DNA from: Streptomyces ficellus
GTDB taxonomy: Bacteria > Actinomycetota > Actinomycetes > Streptomycetales > Streptomycetaceae
Reading direction: 5' to 3'
Assembly (NCBI RefSeq): GCF_009739905.1
Contig: NZ_CP034279.1
Span: 2,294,001-2,358,000 of the forward strand
DNA: 64,000 nucleotides
Shown: in pieces, positions 43,468 through 51,673 of the stretch
Numbering within the stretch: the stretch's first letter is position 1
Layout: each line of letters starts with the position of its first letter
The notes under the pieces: generated by a model
Seen by the model: only the letters and a program-made list of their open reading frames with translations
Database searches by the model: none
What the model was told of the DNA's origin: nothing
Made by a program: the position numbers and the translations under genes

Positions 43468-43626
43468 ATGCAACAGAAGGCAATCTCCATACCCGCGTTC
43501 CTCGCGGTGGCTTTGGCAGTGATCCTGGGCTTCGGCGGGCAGGAGCTCGCCACTTCCTTCGGAGGATCGAATTCCGCCACCGTGCAGGCGACCGTGAAGA
43601 CCCAGCACCCCGACGACGACTGGTAG
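43468..43626 (+). CDS. 52-residue membrane peptide at head of cluster
   Basis: The ATG has GGGGAGG at ideal distance. The peptide starts MQQKAISIPAFLAVALAVIL, one hydrophobic helix or uncleaved signal, then GFGGQELATSFGG and a Ser/Thr/Val-rich stretch, ending VKTQHPDDDW. It has no Cys. It is the first gene rightward of the regulator, 97 bases before the nucleotidyltransferase. It could be a membrane-anchored small protein, a secreted peptide or a precursor of a modified peptide. No family is known to me. Confidence 0.75.
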   Translation: MQQKAISIPAFLAVALAVILGFGGQELATSFGGSNSATVQATVKTQHPDDDW

Positions 43627-43723
43627 AGAGCGGCCGGGCGGCCGGGGGGCCGACCGGAACACCGGATATCAGCGATGTGAATCCTGGGCGTGGGTGAATC
43701 GCCCGAATCGAGGGGGGCGCTGC

Positions 43724-45070
43724 ATGAGTACGGACACGAACCGGGAAACGGTCGGCATACTCCTCGCCGGCGGCCGGGGTGAGCGGGCGAAGCCCATCAC
43801 GCTCAAGTCCCCCGACCACATCCGCAGCAAGGCGCTGATCCCGTTCGCCGGGCGCCGCCTGGTGGAGTGGGTCGTCGACGCCTGCCGCGAGCAGGGGATT
43901 CGCCGCTTCTACGTGGTGACCCACGGCCTGGAGAACCGTACGCAGATCAAGCTCCTGCTCGGCCACGGCGAGCGCTACGGGGTGGACATCACCTACTCGC
44001 GTTCGCGCTTCGACCGGTACAACGTCGGCTCGGCCGGCGCCACCCTGCACAACCTCGAACAGTGGGACCTGCAGGGCCGGGCCCTGGTGCTCCCCGTCGA
44101 CTCGCTCTTCGACTTCGACCTGGGGGCGATGGAGGCGGCGCACACCGGGCGGAACGCCCTGGTGACCGTGGCCGCCGTGCGGCGCACGGCCGACGAGATC
44201 GCGGGCAAGTACGGGGTGATGCGCACCGACGACGGCGGGCTGGTCCAGGGCTTCGTCGAGAAGCCCGACCGGGCGCGGCTCGGTGAGCTGTTCCCGCGCA
44301 CCGCGGTGGACGCGGGGGTCACCCTGCCCACCAACGCGGGGATGTACCTGGTGGACTGCGCCCGGCTGCGGCTGCTCGCCCGGGAGCCGGAGCTCTTCCG
44401 GCAGAGCTACCAGAGGCTCGACTGGGGTCAGGACCTGCTGCCGTGGCTCGCGGCACGGGGCCTGCCGGTGGCGGCACACGCCATCGGCAGGCTCGGCGAC
44501 CTGGGCAACGTACCGGACTACCTGCACACCCTGGGGCTCGTACTCGACGGCGCGTACGAGCAGATGAACCGGCTGATGAGACAGCCCGACGTCCCGTCGC
44601 CGCGCGCCTGGGTGCACGAGAGCAGCCTGCGGACCAAGGACGACGTCACCGGCACCACCCTCGCCCAGAAGATCGACGAGGGTTCGGTGGTGATCGGGCC
44701 GGGCGTCAGGATCGGCCGCGAGGTGGAGATCGGGCCCGGCGTGCGGCTGGACCACGCGGACATCGGCGACGGGGCCGAGGTCCGCGAGGGCGCCGCCGTG
44801 GTCCGGTCGGCCGTCGGGGAGTCCGCGGTCGTCGGCGCGTACGCCGAGATCGAGGACTCGTACATAGGACCCATGGCCGAGGTCTGCTCCGAGCGGACCC
44901 GGCCGGCACGGCTCGAACGTTTCTCGGCCATCGGCGACGGCGCCATGCTCTGGCCGGGGTCACGGTTCTGCGGGGTGAGCGTCTACCCGCGGCTCAGGGT
45001 GCCCGCGATGACCGGGGTGCCCGCGGAAACGGAACTCAAGAGCGCCGAGGACATCCTCACATGGGTGTAG
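43724..45070 (+). CDS. Sugar-1-phosphate nucleotidyltransferase, GlgC-like
   Basis: 448 residues from MSTDTNRETV with AGGGGGG upstream. The N-terminal nucleotidyltransferase domain has GILLAGGRGERAKPITLKSPDHIRSKALIPFAG, RYNVGSAGATLHN, LVLPVDSLFDFDL and GFVEKP; the C-terminal part is a left-handed beta-helix with hexapeptide-like repeats (VVIGPGVRIGREVEIGPGVRL). It should make an NDP-sugar, perhaps ADP-glucose given the glycogen-type genes nearby, but sugar and nucleotide are not fixed by the sequence. The signature loop differs from true GlgC. Confidence 0.82.
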   Translation: MSTDTNRETVGILLAGGRGERAKPITLKSPDHIRSKALIPFAGRRLVEWVVDACREQGIRRFYVVTHGLENRTQIKLLLGHGERYGVDITYSRSRFDRYNVGSAGATLHNLEQWDLQGRALVLPVDSLFDFDLGAMEAAHTGRNALVTVAAVRRTADEIAGKYGVMRTDDGGLVQGFVEKPDRARLGELFPRTAVDAGVTLPTNAGMYLVDCARLRLLAREPELFRQSYQRLDWGQDLLPWLAARGLPVAAHAIGRLGDLGNVPDYLHTLGLVLDGAYEQMNRLMRQPDVPSPRAWVHESSLRTKDDVTGTTLAQKIDEGSVVIGPGVRIGREVEIGPGVRLDHADIGDGAEVREGAAVVRSAVGESAVVGAYAEIEDSYIGPMAEVCSERTRPARLERFSAIGDGAMLWPGSRFCGVSVYPRLRVPAMTGVPAETELKSAEDILTWV

Positions 45071-45099
45071 GCGGCGGCGGATCACTCCTGGAGGGGACC

Positions 45100-45792
45100 A
45101 TGCGGAGTCCCGTAGCGGTTATCGGAGGTGCGGGCCGGCTGGGCAGTCTGGTCACCCGCCGCCTGCTTCAAGAAGGCACCAGGGTACGGGTGGTGAGCCG
45201 GCATCCGGAACGCGGCCGGCTGCCGCTCGGAGTGGAGAAGCACCGCGCGGACGTGCGGTACGCCGACTCGCTGGTCACCGCGCTGCGCGGCTGCGCGGCC
45301 GTGGTGTTCAGCGTCGAGCCGGGTACGGCCGACTCGGGGCCGGACAGCCCGGAGACGACCATGTACGACGGGGTGCGCAACGTGCTGGCCGCGGCCACCG
45401 AGCACGGGGAACGGCCGCACGTCGTGCTGGTCAGCCAGATCTTCGTGACGCGGCGCGAGCACCCCATGAACGCGTACGGCAGGCTCCTGGACTGGAGGCT
45501 GCGGGGCGAGGACGCGGTACGCGAGTCGGGGCTGCCCTACACGGTCGTACGCCCCAGCTGGCTCACGGACGAGGGCTTCGCCGGCAACCGGGTGCGCCTG
45601 GAGCAGGGTGACCGGGGTGACGGCTGGGTGTCGCGCACGGCGGTGGCCGAGGCGTGCTTCCAGGCGCTGAACTCGCCGGCCGCCGTGGGCCGCACCTTCG
45701 AGATGTACAACGAGCTGGGCGAGACGCCGACCGACTGGGCGCCGCTGTTCACCCGGCTCGGCGCCGACCGCCAGCTGGAGCGGAGCCGCTGA
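45100..45792 (+). CDS. NAD(P)-binding NmrA/atypical SDR family protein
   Basis: 230 residues from an ATG with GGAGGGG. The Rossmann start is VAVIGGAGRLGSLVTRRLLQEG; VRVVSRHPER suggests NADP preference. The downstream VVLVSQIFVTRREHPMNAYGRLLDWRLRGEDAVRESGLPYTVVRPSWLTD is typical of NmrA-like proteins, lacking the classical Tyr-x3-Lys. It may be an NAD(P)H sensor, a reductase or an epimerase-like enzyme. It follows the nucleotidyltransferase after 29 bases. Confidence 0.8.
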   Translation: MRSPVAVIGGAGRLGSLVTRRLLQEGTRVRVVSRHPERGRLPLGVEKHRADVRYADSLVTALRGCAAVVFSVEPGTADSGPDSPETTMYDGVRNVLAAATEHGERPHVVLVSQIFVTRREHPMNAYGRLLDWRLRGEDAVRESGLPYTVVRPSWLTDEGFAGNRVRLEQGDRGDGWVSRTAVAEACFQALNSPAAVGRTFEMYNELGETPTDWAPLFTRLGADRQLERSR

Positions 45793-45821
45793 CCGGGGCC
45801 GGCACGCCCTGACGGGCACGC

Positions 45822-45855
45822 TCCGGGCGGCGGCCGCATCCGGGCGGCGGCCGTA
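45822..45855 (+). repeat. Tandem 17-bp repeat, two copies
   Basis: TCCGGGCGGCGGCCGCA (45822-45838) and TCCGGGCGGCGGCCGTA (45839-45855) differ by one base. They lie at the start of the 460-base gene-free stretch 45793-46252, which otherwise holds the 14-bp repeat array. Confidence 0.75.
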
Positions 45856-46066
45856 TCCGAGACCGACGGGGGCGGGCCGGACCATCCCCCCACCCCCGTC
45901 ACCGCCCCGCCGCCCACATCCCCCGAGGCGACGGGGCCGGGCCCGGGGCCGGCGGTGCGAGAGCGGTGCCGTTCCGCCGCACTCGCGCGCCGGCTCCGGT
46001 GTCCGTGACCCGTCGCCCATGACCCGGTGTCCGCAATTCGGTGTCCCTGACCCGGTGTCCGGCGGC

Positions 46067-46136
46067 CCGTGTCCGACGGTCCGTTTCCGACGGCCCGTTT
46101 CCGACGGCCCGTTTCCGCCGGTCCGCGTCCGATTTC
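46067..46136 (+). repeat. Tandem 14-bp repeats, five copies, before transposase-like gene
   Basis: Units CCGTGTCCGACGGT, CCGTTTCCGACGGC (twice), CCGTTTCCGCCGGT and a degenerate CCGCGTCCGATTTC follow without gaps. Each of the first three carries the half-palindrome CCG...CGG. Related GGTGTCC words continue on both sides from about 46024 to 46150. The array ends about 115 bases before the next gene. Confidence 0.8.
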
Positions 46137-46252
46137 CGGTGTCCGATTGCCGGAATTCCGCTTCCGCGGCTTCCGAATTGAAGGAAAAAACCGGCTGGCC
46201 GATTTGCTCCGGACCCGACGTAGACTTCTGTGGAGAGAGCTGGGTAACGGTC

Positions 46253-47488
46253 GTGGAACAAGACCTGAATATGCCCGAGGATTTTTCCCCCGCACGGTTC
46301 ACCGAGTTTCTCGCGCGGACGCTCGCTTCCATTCCCCGGAGCGACCAGCGCCGGTGGGGTGAGCTGTATGTGAGGGGTCTCCTCTCGGTCGACGGCAAGA
46401 AGACCATGCGGGCCCTCGCCAGCAACGCGGGCGGTGGCGTGGAACAGAGCCTGTACCAATTCATTACGAAGTCCCCGTGGGACTGCGTGCCGGTGCGGCG
46501 GGAAATGGCCCGCCACCTCCACCGGCACACCGAGCCGCGCGCCTGGGTGGTGCGGCCCCTGGTGATCACCAAGGTGGGCCGGCACTCGGTGGGTGTCGAG
46601 CGGCAGTTCGTGGCCCAGCTCGGACGCATCGTCAACTGCCAGCAGGGCATGGGGCTGTGGCTCGCGTCCGACCAGCTCAGCAGCCCCGTCGACTGGTGGC
46701 TGGCGCTGCCCGAGTGCTGGACGGACGAGCCCGAGATGCGCCGGCGCGCCTCCATCCCGGAGCATGTCGGGTCCTGTCCGCCGGAGCAGTGCGCGATCCG
46801 TTCCGTCGCCCGGATGACCGACGAGTGGAACATGCCCGCGCGGCCCGTGGTGATGGACCTGCGCGACACCGCGCCGCACCCCGTGTGCGCCGAACTGTCG
46901 GACCGTCAGATTCCGTTCGTCGTACGGGTGGATCCGGCCATGTCGCACACCGCGCTGGAGCCGCTGCGCTCCCCCGGCCGGGGCCCGGGCACCGCGACCG
47001 CCACGACCGCCCCGGCCGCCACCGGTCCGGACGGCGGCCTGACGGGGGCCCTCAGCCGCAACCGCATGCCCGTCGAGTGGCTGGACCATCGCACCGGTGT
47101 CGTCCGGGCGACCTCCGTGGGCTCCACCCGGGTGCGGCTGCGCTCCCCGGGCGGCGGCCGGGACGGCCGGCAGGAGCTGGTCCTCCTCGGCGCGTGGGGG
47201 AGGCCGGGGCGGCGCGGACCGAGCGAGTACTGGCTGTCCAACCTGTCCCGGCCCCGGCTCGGCACGGTCTACCGGACCGCGATGCTCAGCCGGCGCGTGG
47301 AGCGCGACCAGGCGGAGGTGAGCGACCGGCTCGGCCTGCGCGACTTCGAGGGACGTTCGTTCCGCGGCTGGCACCACCACATGACCATGGTGTCCCTCGC
47401 GCACGCGATCACCGTCCTGTCCCGGGCCGACCGCGGCCCCGCCCACGAGTTCTCCGTCCCCCGAAGCGCGAAGGTGTCCGCCGCATGA
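46253..47488 (+). CDS. IS701-transposase-like protein, catalytic Asp missing (domesticated)
   Basis: About 411 residues; the GTG chosen is tentative, and an ATG at 46271 is the alternative. The IS701-type DDE fold is visible: LLSVDGKKTMRALAS, KVGRHSVGVERQF..GRIVNCQQGM, PVVMDLRDTA and LRDFEGRSFRGWHHHMTMVSLAHA. True family members have DDTG before the K-K-G-x-x-SVGV segment; here the aligned residues are RP, so the first catalytic Asp is lost. No terminal repeats flank it and it overlaps the maltokinase gene by four bases. It is probably a DNA-binding or regulatory derivative. Confidence 0.8.
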   Translation: MEQDLNMPEDFSPARFTEFLARTLASIPRSDQRRWGELYVRGLLSVDGKKTMRALASNAGGGVEQSLYQFITKSPWDCVPVRREMARHLHRHTEPRAWVVRPLVITKVGRHSVGVERQFVAQLGRIVNCQQGMGLWLASDQLSSPVDWWLALPECWTDEPEMRRRASIPEHVGSCPPEQCAIRSVARMTDEWNMPARPVVMDLRDTAPHPVCAELSDRQIPFVVRVDPAMSHTALEPLRSPGRGPGTATATTAPAATGPDGGLTGALSRNRMPVEWLDHRTGVVRATSVGSTRVRLRSPGGGRDGRQELVLLGAWGRPGRRGPSEYWLSNLSRPRLGTVYRTAMLSRRVERDQAEVSDRLGLRDFEGRSFRGWHHHMTMVSLAHAITVLSRADRGPAHEFSVPRSAKVSAA

Positions 47489-48927
47489 CCGTGTCCACGG
47501 ACGTGACCGAGACCGGGCGGATCGCCGCCGACCTCCACCGCCTGCTGCCCGGCTGGCTGGCCCGGCAGCGCTGGTTCGGCGGCAAGGACCGGGCCGCGCC
47601 CGACGTGGAGCCCGTACTGGTCGAGACGCTGTGCGCGGACGGCCCGCGGCTGCTGCTGGTCGTCGTGCGCACCGAGCACGACGAGTGGTACCAGCTGCTG
47701 GTCGGCGAGCGCCCGGACGTGCCGGTGGACCTCGCCGACGCGGTCATCGGACCGAGCGGGCCCTCGCTGCTGTACGAGGCGACCGGCGACCCCGAGCTGA
47801 TGGGGCGGCTGCTCGCGCTGATCGCGGCGGGCGAGCCGTCCGGCCCGGTGGAGTTCCACCGGGTGCCCGGCGCGGAGATCCCCGCCGGGCTGTCGGCGGC
47901 GGTGCTCACGGCCGAACAGTCCAACACCTCCATCGCGTTCGGCGGCCGGATGATGCTCAAGGTGCTGCGGCACGTGGTGCCCGGGCCGAACGCCGAGGTG
48001 GAGATGCTGACCGCGCTGCGGCGCGCGGGCGGGGTGCCGAGCGCGGCGCCGCTCGGCTGGGTGGGGACGTCCGCGTCCGCGCCCGGCGGCGGGATCACGC
48101 TCGGCATCCTCCAGGAGTTCGTGCCGAACCGGGGTGACGGCTGGGCCGCGGCGGTCGAGGAGGCCCGCGCCTGTGTGGTCGGCGAGTGCGAGAGCGTCGC
48201 CCCGCTCGGCGGGTTCGCCAAGGAGGCCCACGGGCTGGGGCGGGCGGCCGCCCGGGTGCACGCGGCGCTCGCGGGGCAGCTGGAGACCCGGGAGCTGGGC
48301 CCGGCGGAGGTGGACGAGCTCGTGGCCGTCCTGACCGGGCGGCTGGAGGCGGCGGTGGACCAGGTGCCGGCGCTGCTGCCGTTCGCCCGGCAGCTGCGGG
48401 CGGTGCACCAGGACCTCGGGGAGGTCGCCAAGCGCGGCCACGCCCCGCTGCTGGTCCAGCGCATCCACGGAGACCTGCACCTGGGGCAGACGCTGCGCGG
48501 CGAGGACGGCTGGGTGGTGATCGACTTCGAGGGCGAGCCGGGGCAGCCGGAGGAGGAGCGGCGGCGGCTCCAGCCCGCGCTGCGGGACATCGCGTCCATG
48601 CTGCGGTCCTTCGACTACGCCGCGCACCACGCGCTGGCCGCCGTCCTCGGCGTACCGCCGGGCGACCAGTCGCCGCAGAACCTGCACGGCACCCGCCTCG
48701 CCCGCCGCGCCTCGGCGTGGGCGGTGCACAACAGACGGGCGTTCTGCGACGGGTACACCGCGGCGGGCGGCACCGACCCGCGCAGCCAGCCGGTGCTGCT
48801 GCGGGCCTTCGAGGCGGACAAGGCGGTGTACGAGGCGGTGTACGAGGCGCACAACCGCCCCGAGTGGCTCTCCATCCCGATGGCCGCGGTGCGCCGGCTC
48901 GCGGGCCGGCAGCGGTCGGCGGGGTGA
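47485..48927 (+). CDS. Maltokinase (Mak/Pep2-like)
   Basis: 480 residues. Phosphorylates maltose to maltose 1-phosphate, the donor used by GlgE. The N-terminal cap begins LPGWLARQRWFGGKDR, a hallmark of actinobacterial maltokinases. The kinase core has LTAEQSNTSIAFGGRMMLKVLR (ATP-binding Lys), the catalytic RIHGDLHLGQ and the metal-binding VVIDFEGEPG. It overlaps both neighbours (ATGA and GTGA). It is on its own here, while in the housekeeping locus it often is fused or adjacent to TreS, which is not seen in this window. Confidence 0.93.
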   Translation: MTVSTDVTETGRIAADLHRLLPGWLARQRWFGGKDRAAPDVEPVLVETLCADGPRLLLVVVRTEHDEWYQLLVGERPDVPVDLADAVIGPSGPSLLYEATGDPELMGRLLALIAAGEPSGPVEFHRVPGAEIPAGLSAAVLTAEQSNTSIAFGGRMMLKVLRHVVPGPNAEVEMLTALRRAGGVPSAAPLGWVGTSASAPGGGITLGILQEFVPNRGDGWAAAVEEARACVVGECESVAPLGGFAKEAHGLGRAAARVHAALAGQLETRELGPAEVDELVAVLTGRLEAAVDQVPALLPFARQLRAVHQDLGEVAKRGHAPLLVQRIHGDLHLGQTLRGEDGWVVIDFEGEPGQPEEERRRLQPALRDIASMLRSFDYAAHHALAAVLGVPPGDQSPQNLHGTRLARRASAWAVHNRRAFCDGYTAAGGTDPRSQPVLLRAFEADKAVYEAVYEAHNRPEWLSIPMAAVRRLAGRQRSAG

Positions 48928-49874
48928 GCGGCGTGCACGCGGCACACAGGGACGCCGTGGACGCCGTGGACGTCGCCGTGGTCGGGGGCGGGCCCGCCGG
49001 GCTGTCCGCCGCGATCTACCTGGCGCGGTACAACCGGCGCGTGCTGGTCTTCGACACCGGGCACGGCCGGTCCACGCACCACCAGGTCAACCACAACTAC
49101 CTGGGGTTCCCCGGCGGGATCGCCACCGTCGACCTGCGCGGGCTCGCCGCCGAGCAGCTGGCGCGGTACGACAACGCGCGGATCGCGCACCACCTGGTCA
49201 CCGCGGTCGGGGGTGACGCGGAGCGCGGCTTCGCGCTGCGCTCCCAGGGGCACGTGTGGCGGGCGCGGGCGGTGCTGCTGGCGACCGGGGTGCTGGACCA
49301 CTTCCCGCACTTCCCCGGCTGGCGCTCGTACGTGGGGCGCTCGATGTTCTGGTGCATCACCTGCGACGGCTACGAGAACCGGGGCCGCAGCATCCTGGTC
49401 GTGGGGCACACCGACGCGGCCGCCGGTGAGGCGATGCAGCTGCACGCGCTGACCGACCGGGTGCGGCTGCTGACGAACAGCCACCGCGACGACATCAGCG
49501 AAACGTTTCACCGCCGGCTCGCCAAGGCGGGCGTCGAGGTGGTCCACGACCGGATCAAGGAGGTGGAGGGGGCGGACGGCCAACTGCGGGCGGTCGTCAC
49601 CCGGGGCGGGCTGCGCCTCGGGCTCGACGCGCTGTTCTCGATCCAGGGCGCGACCCCCGAGACCGCGCTCGCCCGCGCCCTCGGCGTACGCCTCAATCCC
49701 GCCGGCTACATCGTGGTCGACTCCGAGCAGAAGACCTCGGTTCCCGGTGTGTACGCAGCCGGGGACGTCACCTCCCTGCATTCCCACCAGGTCGCCGCGG
49801 CCGTCCACGAGGGCGCGCAGGCGGCGTCCGCCGCGCACTATTTCCTGCACCCTCCGGAACTGAAAGCGGACTGA
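48924..49874 (+). CDS. Thioredoxin-reductase-like FAD oxidoreductase
   Basis: 316 residues from a GTG overlapping the maltokinase stop. FAD motif VAVVGGGPAGLSAAIYLAR, second dinucleotide motif ILVVGHTDAAAGEA and C-terminal VYAAGDVTS. The redox pair is present as WCITCDGYE, like the CATCDG of thioredoxin reductases. The NADP-binding Gly pattern is weak (VVGHTDAA), as in ferredoxin- or substrate-linked relatives such as those that oxidise dithiol natural products. A hairpin follows directly after the gene. Confidence 0.88.
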   Translation: MSGVHAAHRDAVDAVDVAVVGGGPAGLSAAIYLARYNRRVLVFDTGHGRSTHHQVNHNYLGFPGGIATVDLRGLAAEQLARYDNARIAHHLVTAVGGDAERGFALRSQGHVWRARAVLLATGVLDHFPHFPGWRSYVGRSMFWCITCDGYENRGRSILVVGHTDAAAGEAMQLHALTDRVRLLTNSHRDDISETFHRRLAKAGVEVVHDRIKEVEGADGQLRAVVTRGGLRLGLDALFSIQGATPETALARALGVRLNPAGYIVVDSEQKTSVPGVYAAGDVTSLHSHQVAAAVHEGAQAASAAHYFLHPPELKAD

Positions 49875-49876
49875 CC

Positions 49877-49910
49877 GAACCTCAGTTCAGGAAGTCGGCG
49901 GAGGTTCTTT
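49877..49910 (+). terminator. Possible terminator inside cluster
   Basis: GAACCTC (49877-49883) and GAGGTTC (49901-49907) pair, followed by TTT. The stem is seven pairs with a 17-base loop. It would separate the kinase-flavoprotein genes from the EthD gene 100 bases further on. Confidence 0.5.
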
Positions 49911-50009
49911 GCCGCCCGTGTGCACGGCCGCCAATGATGGCGGAGCACCATCCCGGAAATGTGGCATTTCCATGCGCCCTGCCGCGCGGTGCCGAAAAGG
50001 AGATTCCCC

Positions 50010-50714
50010 ATGATTCATCAGTTCATTCTGGCGGCGCCCAAGCCGGGAATGACGGCCCAGGAGTTCCAGGATTACTGGGTGGACGTCCACGCGGTGAAGT
50101 ACGCCGCGAAGATCCCGCAGATCCGCAAGTACCTGGTCGACACCCGGGTCGAGACCGGCGCCGACCTCGGCACGCCCGCCCTGCCCCACCAGGGCATCGC
50201 GGAGATCTGGCTGGCGAACGGCGAGGAGCAGCTGGCCTCGCTCCAGACGGAGGAGTTCCTCCAGGGCGCCCGGCTCGACGAGCCCAACTGGGCCGCGTTC
50301 TGGCAGACCATCGTCGTCGACACCACGGCGCACGAGGTCGTTCCCGCCCCGGCGCGCGCCGAGGGCCGGGACCGGGTGAAGCTCACCGTCCTGATGAAGC
50401 GCCGGCCGGGCCTGGACCTGGCGGAGTACCGCGAGCGGACCCTCGGACCGTACGCGTCGGTCGTCGGCGCCACGCCGGGCCTGCGCCGCTACCTGCACGC
50501 GCACACCGTGGACGGCGCCTACGTCTTCGGCGAGGCCTCCTTCGACAGCGTCGAGCAGCTCTGGTTCGACGACGTCGACGCGCTGAAGGCGGCGCTGGAC
50601 TCGCCGTACTTCACCGGCGAGGTCGCGGCCGCCCGCGCGGAGGTCGCCGACCCGAAGTACGTGTTCTCCCTCGCCGTGAGGGAGAACTGGATCATCGGCC
50701 CCGAGCCCCGCTGA
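50010..50714 (+). CDS. Tandem EthD-domain protein
   Basis: 234 residues from an ATG with AAAGGAGA upstream. Two ferredoxin-like alpha/beta barrel repeats: MIHQFILAAPKPGMTAQEFQDYWVDVHAV ... IRKYLV and VKLTVLMKRRPGLDLAEYRERTLGPYAS ... LRRYLHAHTV. Each contains the EthD/dimeric-barrel pattern with an aromatic-rich helix. Such proteins serve as small enzymes (cyclases, isomerases, lyases) or stability partners in catabolic and biosynthetic clusters. The fused pair would fold as an intramolecular dimer. Its substrate is unknown. Confidence 0.85.
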   Translation: MIHQFILAAPKPGMTAQEFQDYWVDVHAVKYAAKIPQIRKYLVDTRVETGADLGTPALPHQGIAEIWLANGEEQLASLQTEEFLQGARLDEPNWAAFWQTIVVDTTAHEVVPAPARAEGRDRVKLTVLMKRRPGLDLAEYRERTLGPYASVVGATPGLRRYLHAHTVDGAYVFGEASFDSVEQLWFDDVDALKAALDSPYFTGEVAAARAEVADPKYVFSLAVRENWIIGPEPR

Positions 50715-50762
50715 CCGGCCGCACTGCCGCTGATCCGCCCACCGATTACCGAAGGAGCAGGC

Positions 50763-51599
50763 GTGGCCAGAAGGAACGCCAAGAAGATCCTCGTGATTCT
50801 GTCGGAGTACGGCTACTGGGGCGAGGAGCTCGTCGGGCCGCTGCACCACTTCGACCAGCGCGGCTACGAGGTCGTGTTCGCCACCCCCACCGGCAGGCGG
50901 CCGCACGCGCTGCCGCCGAGCATGGACCCCACGTACATCGACCCGCCGCTGGGCAAGTCGGTGACGTCCGAGGAGGTCGCGAAGCTGACCCGGCAGGTCG
51001 ACGAGTCCGACCGGCTGGCCGACCCGATCGACATCGGCGCCTGGGTGCCCGAGCGCCCGTACACGGCGGACGAGGACTACCTCCGCAAGCTGGAGGCCTA
51101 CCACCGGGCCGTGGACGTGGTGGCGCAGGAGCTGGAGGAGTACGACGCGCTGCTGATCGTCGGCGGCTCCGGACCGATCGTGGACCTCGCCAACAACGAG
51201 CGGGTGCACGAGATCATCCTGGCCTTCCTGCGCGCCGGCAAGCCGATCGCCGCCGAGTGCTACGGCGTCGCCCCGCTCGCGTTCGCCCGTGACTGGGAGG
51301 ACCGGAAGTCGATCATCTGGGGCAAGCACGTCACCGGTCACTGCAAGGAGTACGACTACAAGGACGGGACCGGGTTCCTCGGCACCGACTTCGTCATGGG
51401 GCCGCCGCCGTACCCGCTGGAGTACATCCTGCGTGACGCCACCGGACCGGACGGCCGCTACCACGGCAATTTCGGCAAGGAAACGTCGGTGATCGTGGAC
51501 TACCCGTTCATCACCGGGCGTTCGACGCCGGACTCGTATCTCACCGGCGAGAAGATCGTCGAGGTTCTCGAGGACGGACTTCGCCGCTTCGGCTGGTAA
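50763..51599 (+). CDS. DJ-1/PfpI superfamily protein 1
   Basis: 278 residues from a GTG with AAGGAGC upstream. The flavodoxin-like core begins KILVILSEYGYWGEELVGPL; YDALLIVGGSGPIVDL and the nucleophile elbow PIAAECYGVAPLAFA follow, with Cys at the usual position preceded by Glu. The catalytic acid of the first strand (the E of YWGEE) is present. Long insertions distinguish it from PfpI proteases. Hsp31-like glyoxalase or amide hydrolysis is possible. It pairs with a second, different DJ-1 gene across the ThDP enzyme. Confidence 0.86.
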   Translation: MARRNAKKILVILSEYGYWGEELVGPLHHFDQRGYEVVFATPTGRRPHALPPSMDPTYIDPPLGKSVTSEEVAKLTRQVDESDRLADPIDIGAWVPERPYTADEDYLRKLEAYHRAVDVVAQELEEYDALLIVGGSGPIVDLANNERVHEIILAFLRAGKPIAAECYGVAPLAFARDWEDRKSIIWGKHVTGHCKEYDYKDGTGFLGTDFVMGPPPYPLEYILRDATGPDGRYHGNFGKETSVIVDYPFITGRSTPDSYLTGEKIVEVLEDGLRRFGW

Positions 51600-51620
51600 T
51601 TCGCCGGGCTGTTCGCCGAA

Positions 51621-51663
51621 AGACGAGAGCCGAGAGACGAGCGTTCAGAGACGAGAGACGAGA
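51621..51663 (+). repeat. ACGAGAG-type purine repeats in ThDP-gene leader
   Basis: ACGAGAG words recur at short intervals (AAAGACGAGAGCCGAG, AGAGACGAGCG, CAGAGACGAGAGACGAG) in a purine-rich strand directly before the ribosome-binding site GAAGGAAG. Function is unclear; it may tune translation. Confidence 0.5.
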
Positions 51664-51673
51664 GAAGGAAGAC

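Noticed and set aside
43468..43626. Lanthipeptide or thiopeptide precursor
   Set aside because: The peptide has no Cys, and no lanthionine synthetase, YcaO or similar modifying enzyme is in the cluster as visible.
46253..47488. Active IS701 insertion sequence
   Set aside because: No terminal inverted repeats or target duplication were found around it, the first catalytic Asp is absent and it overlaps the next gene.
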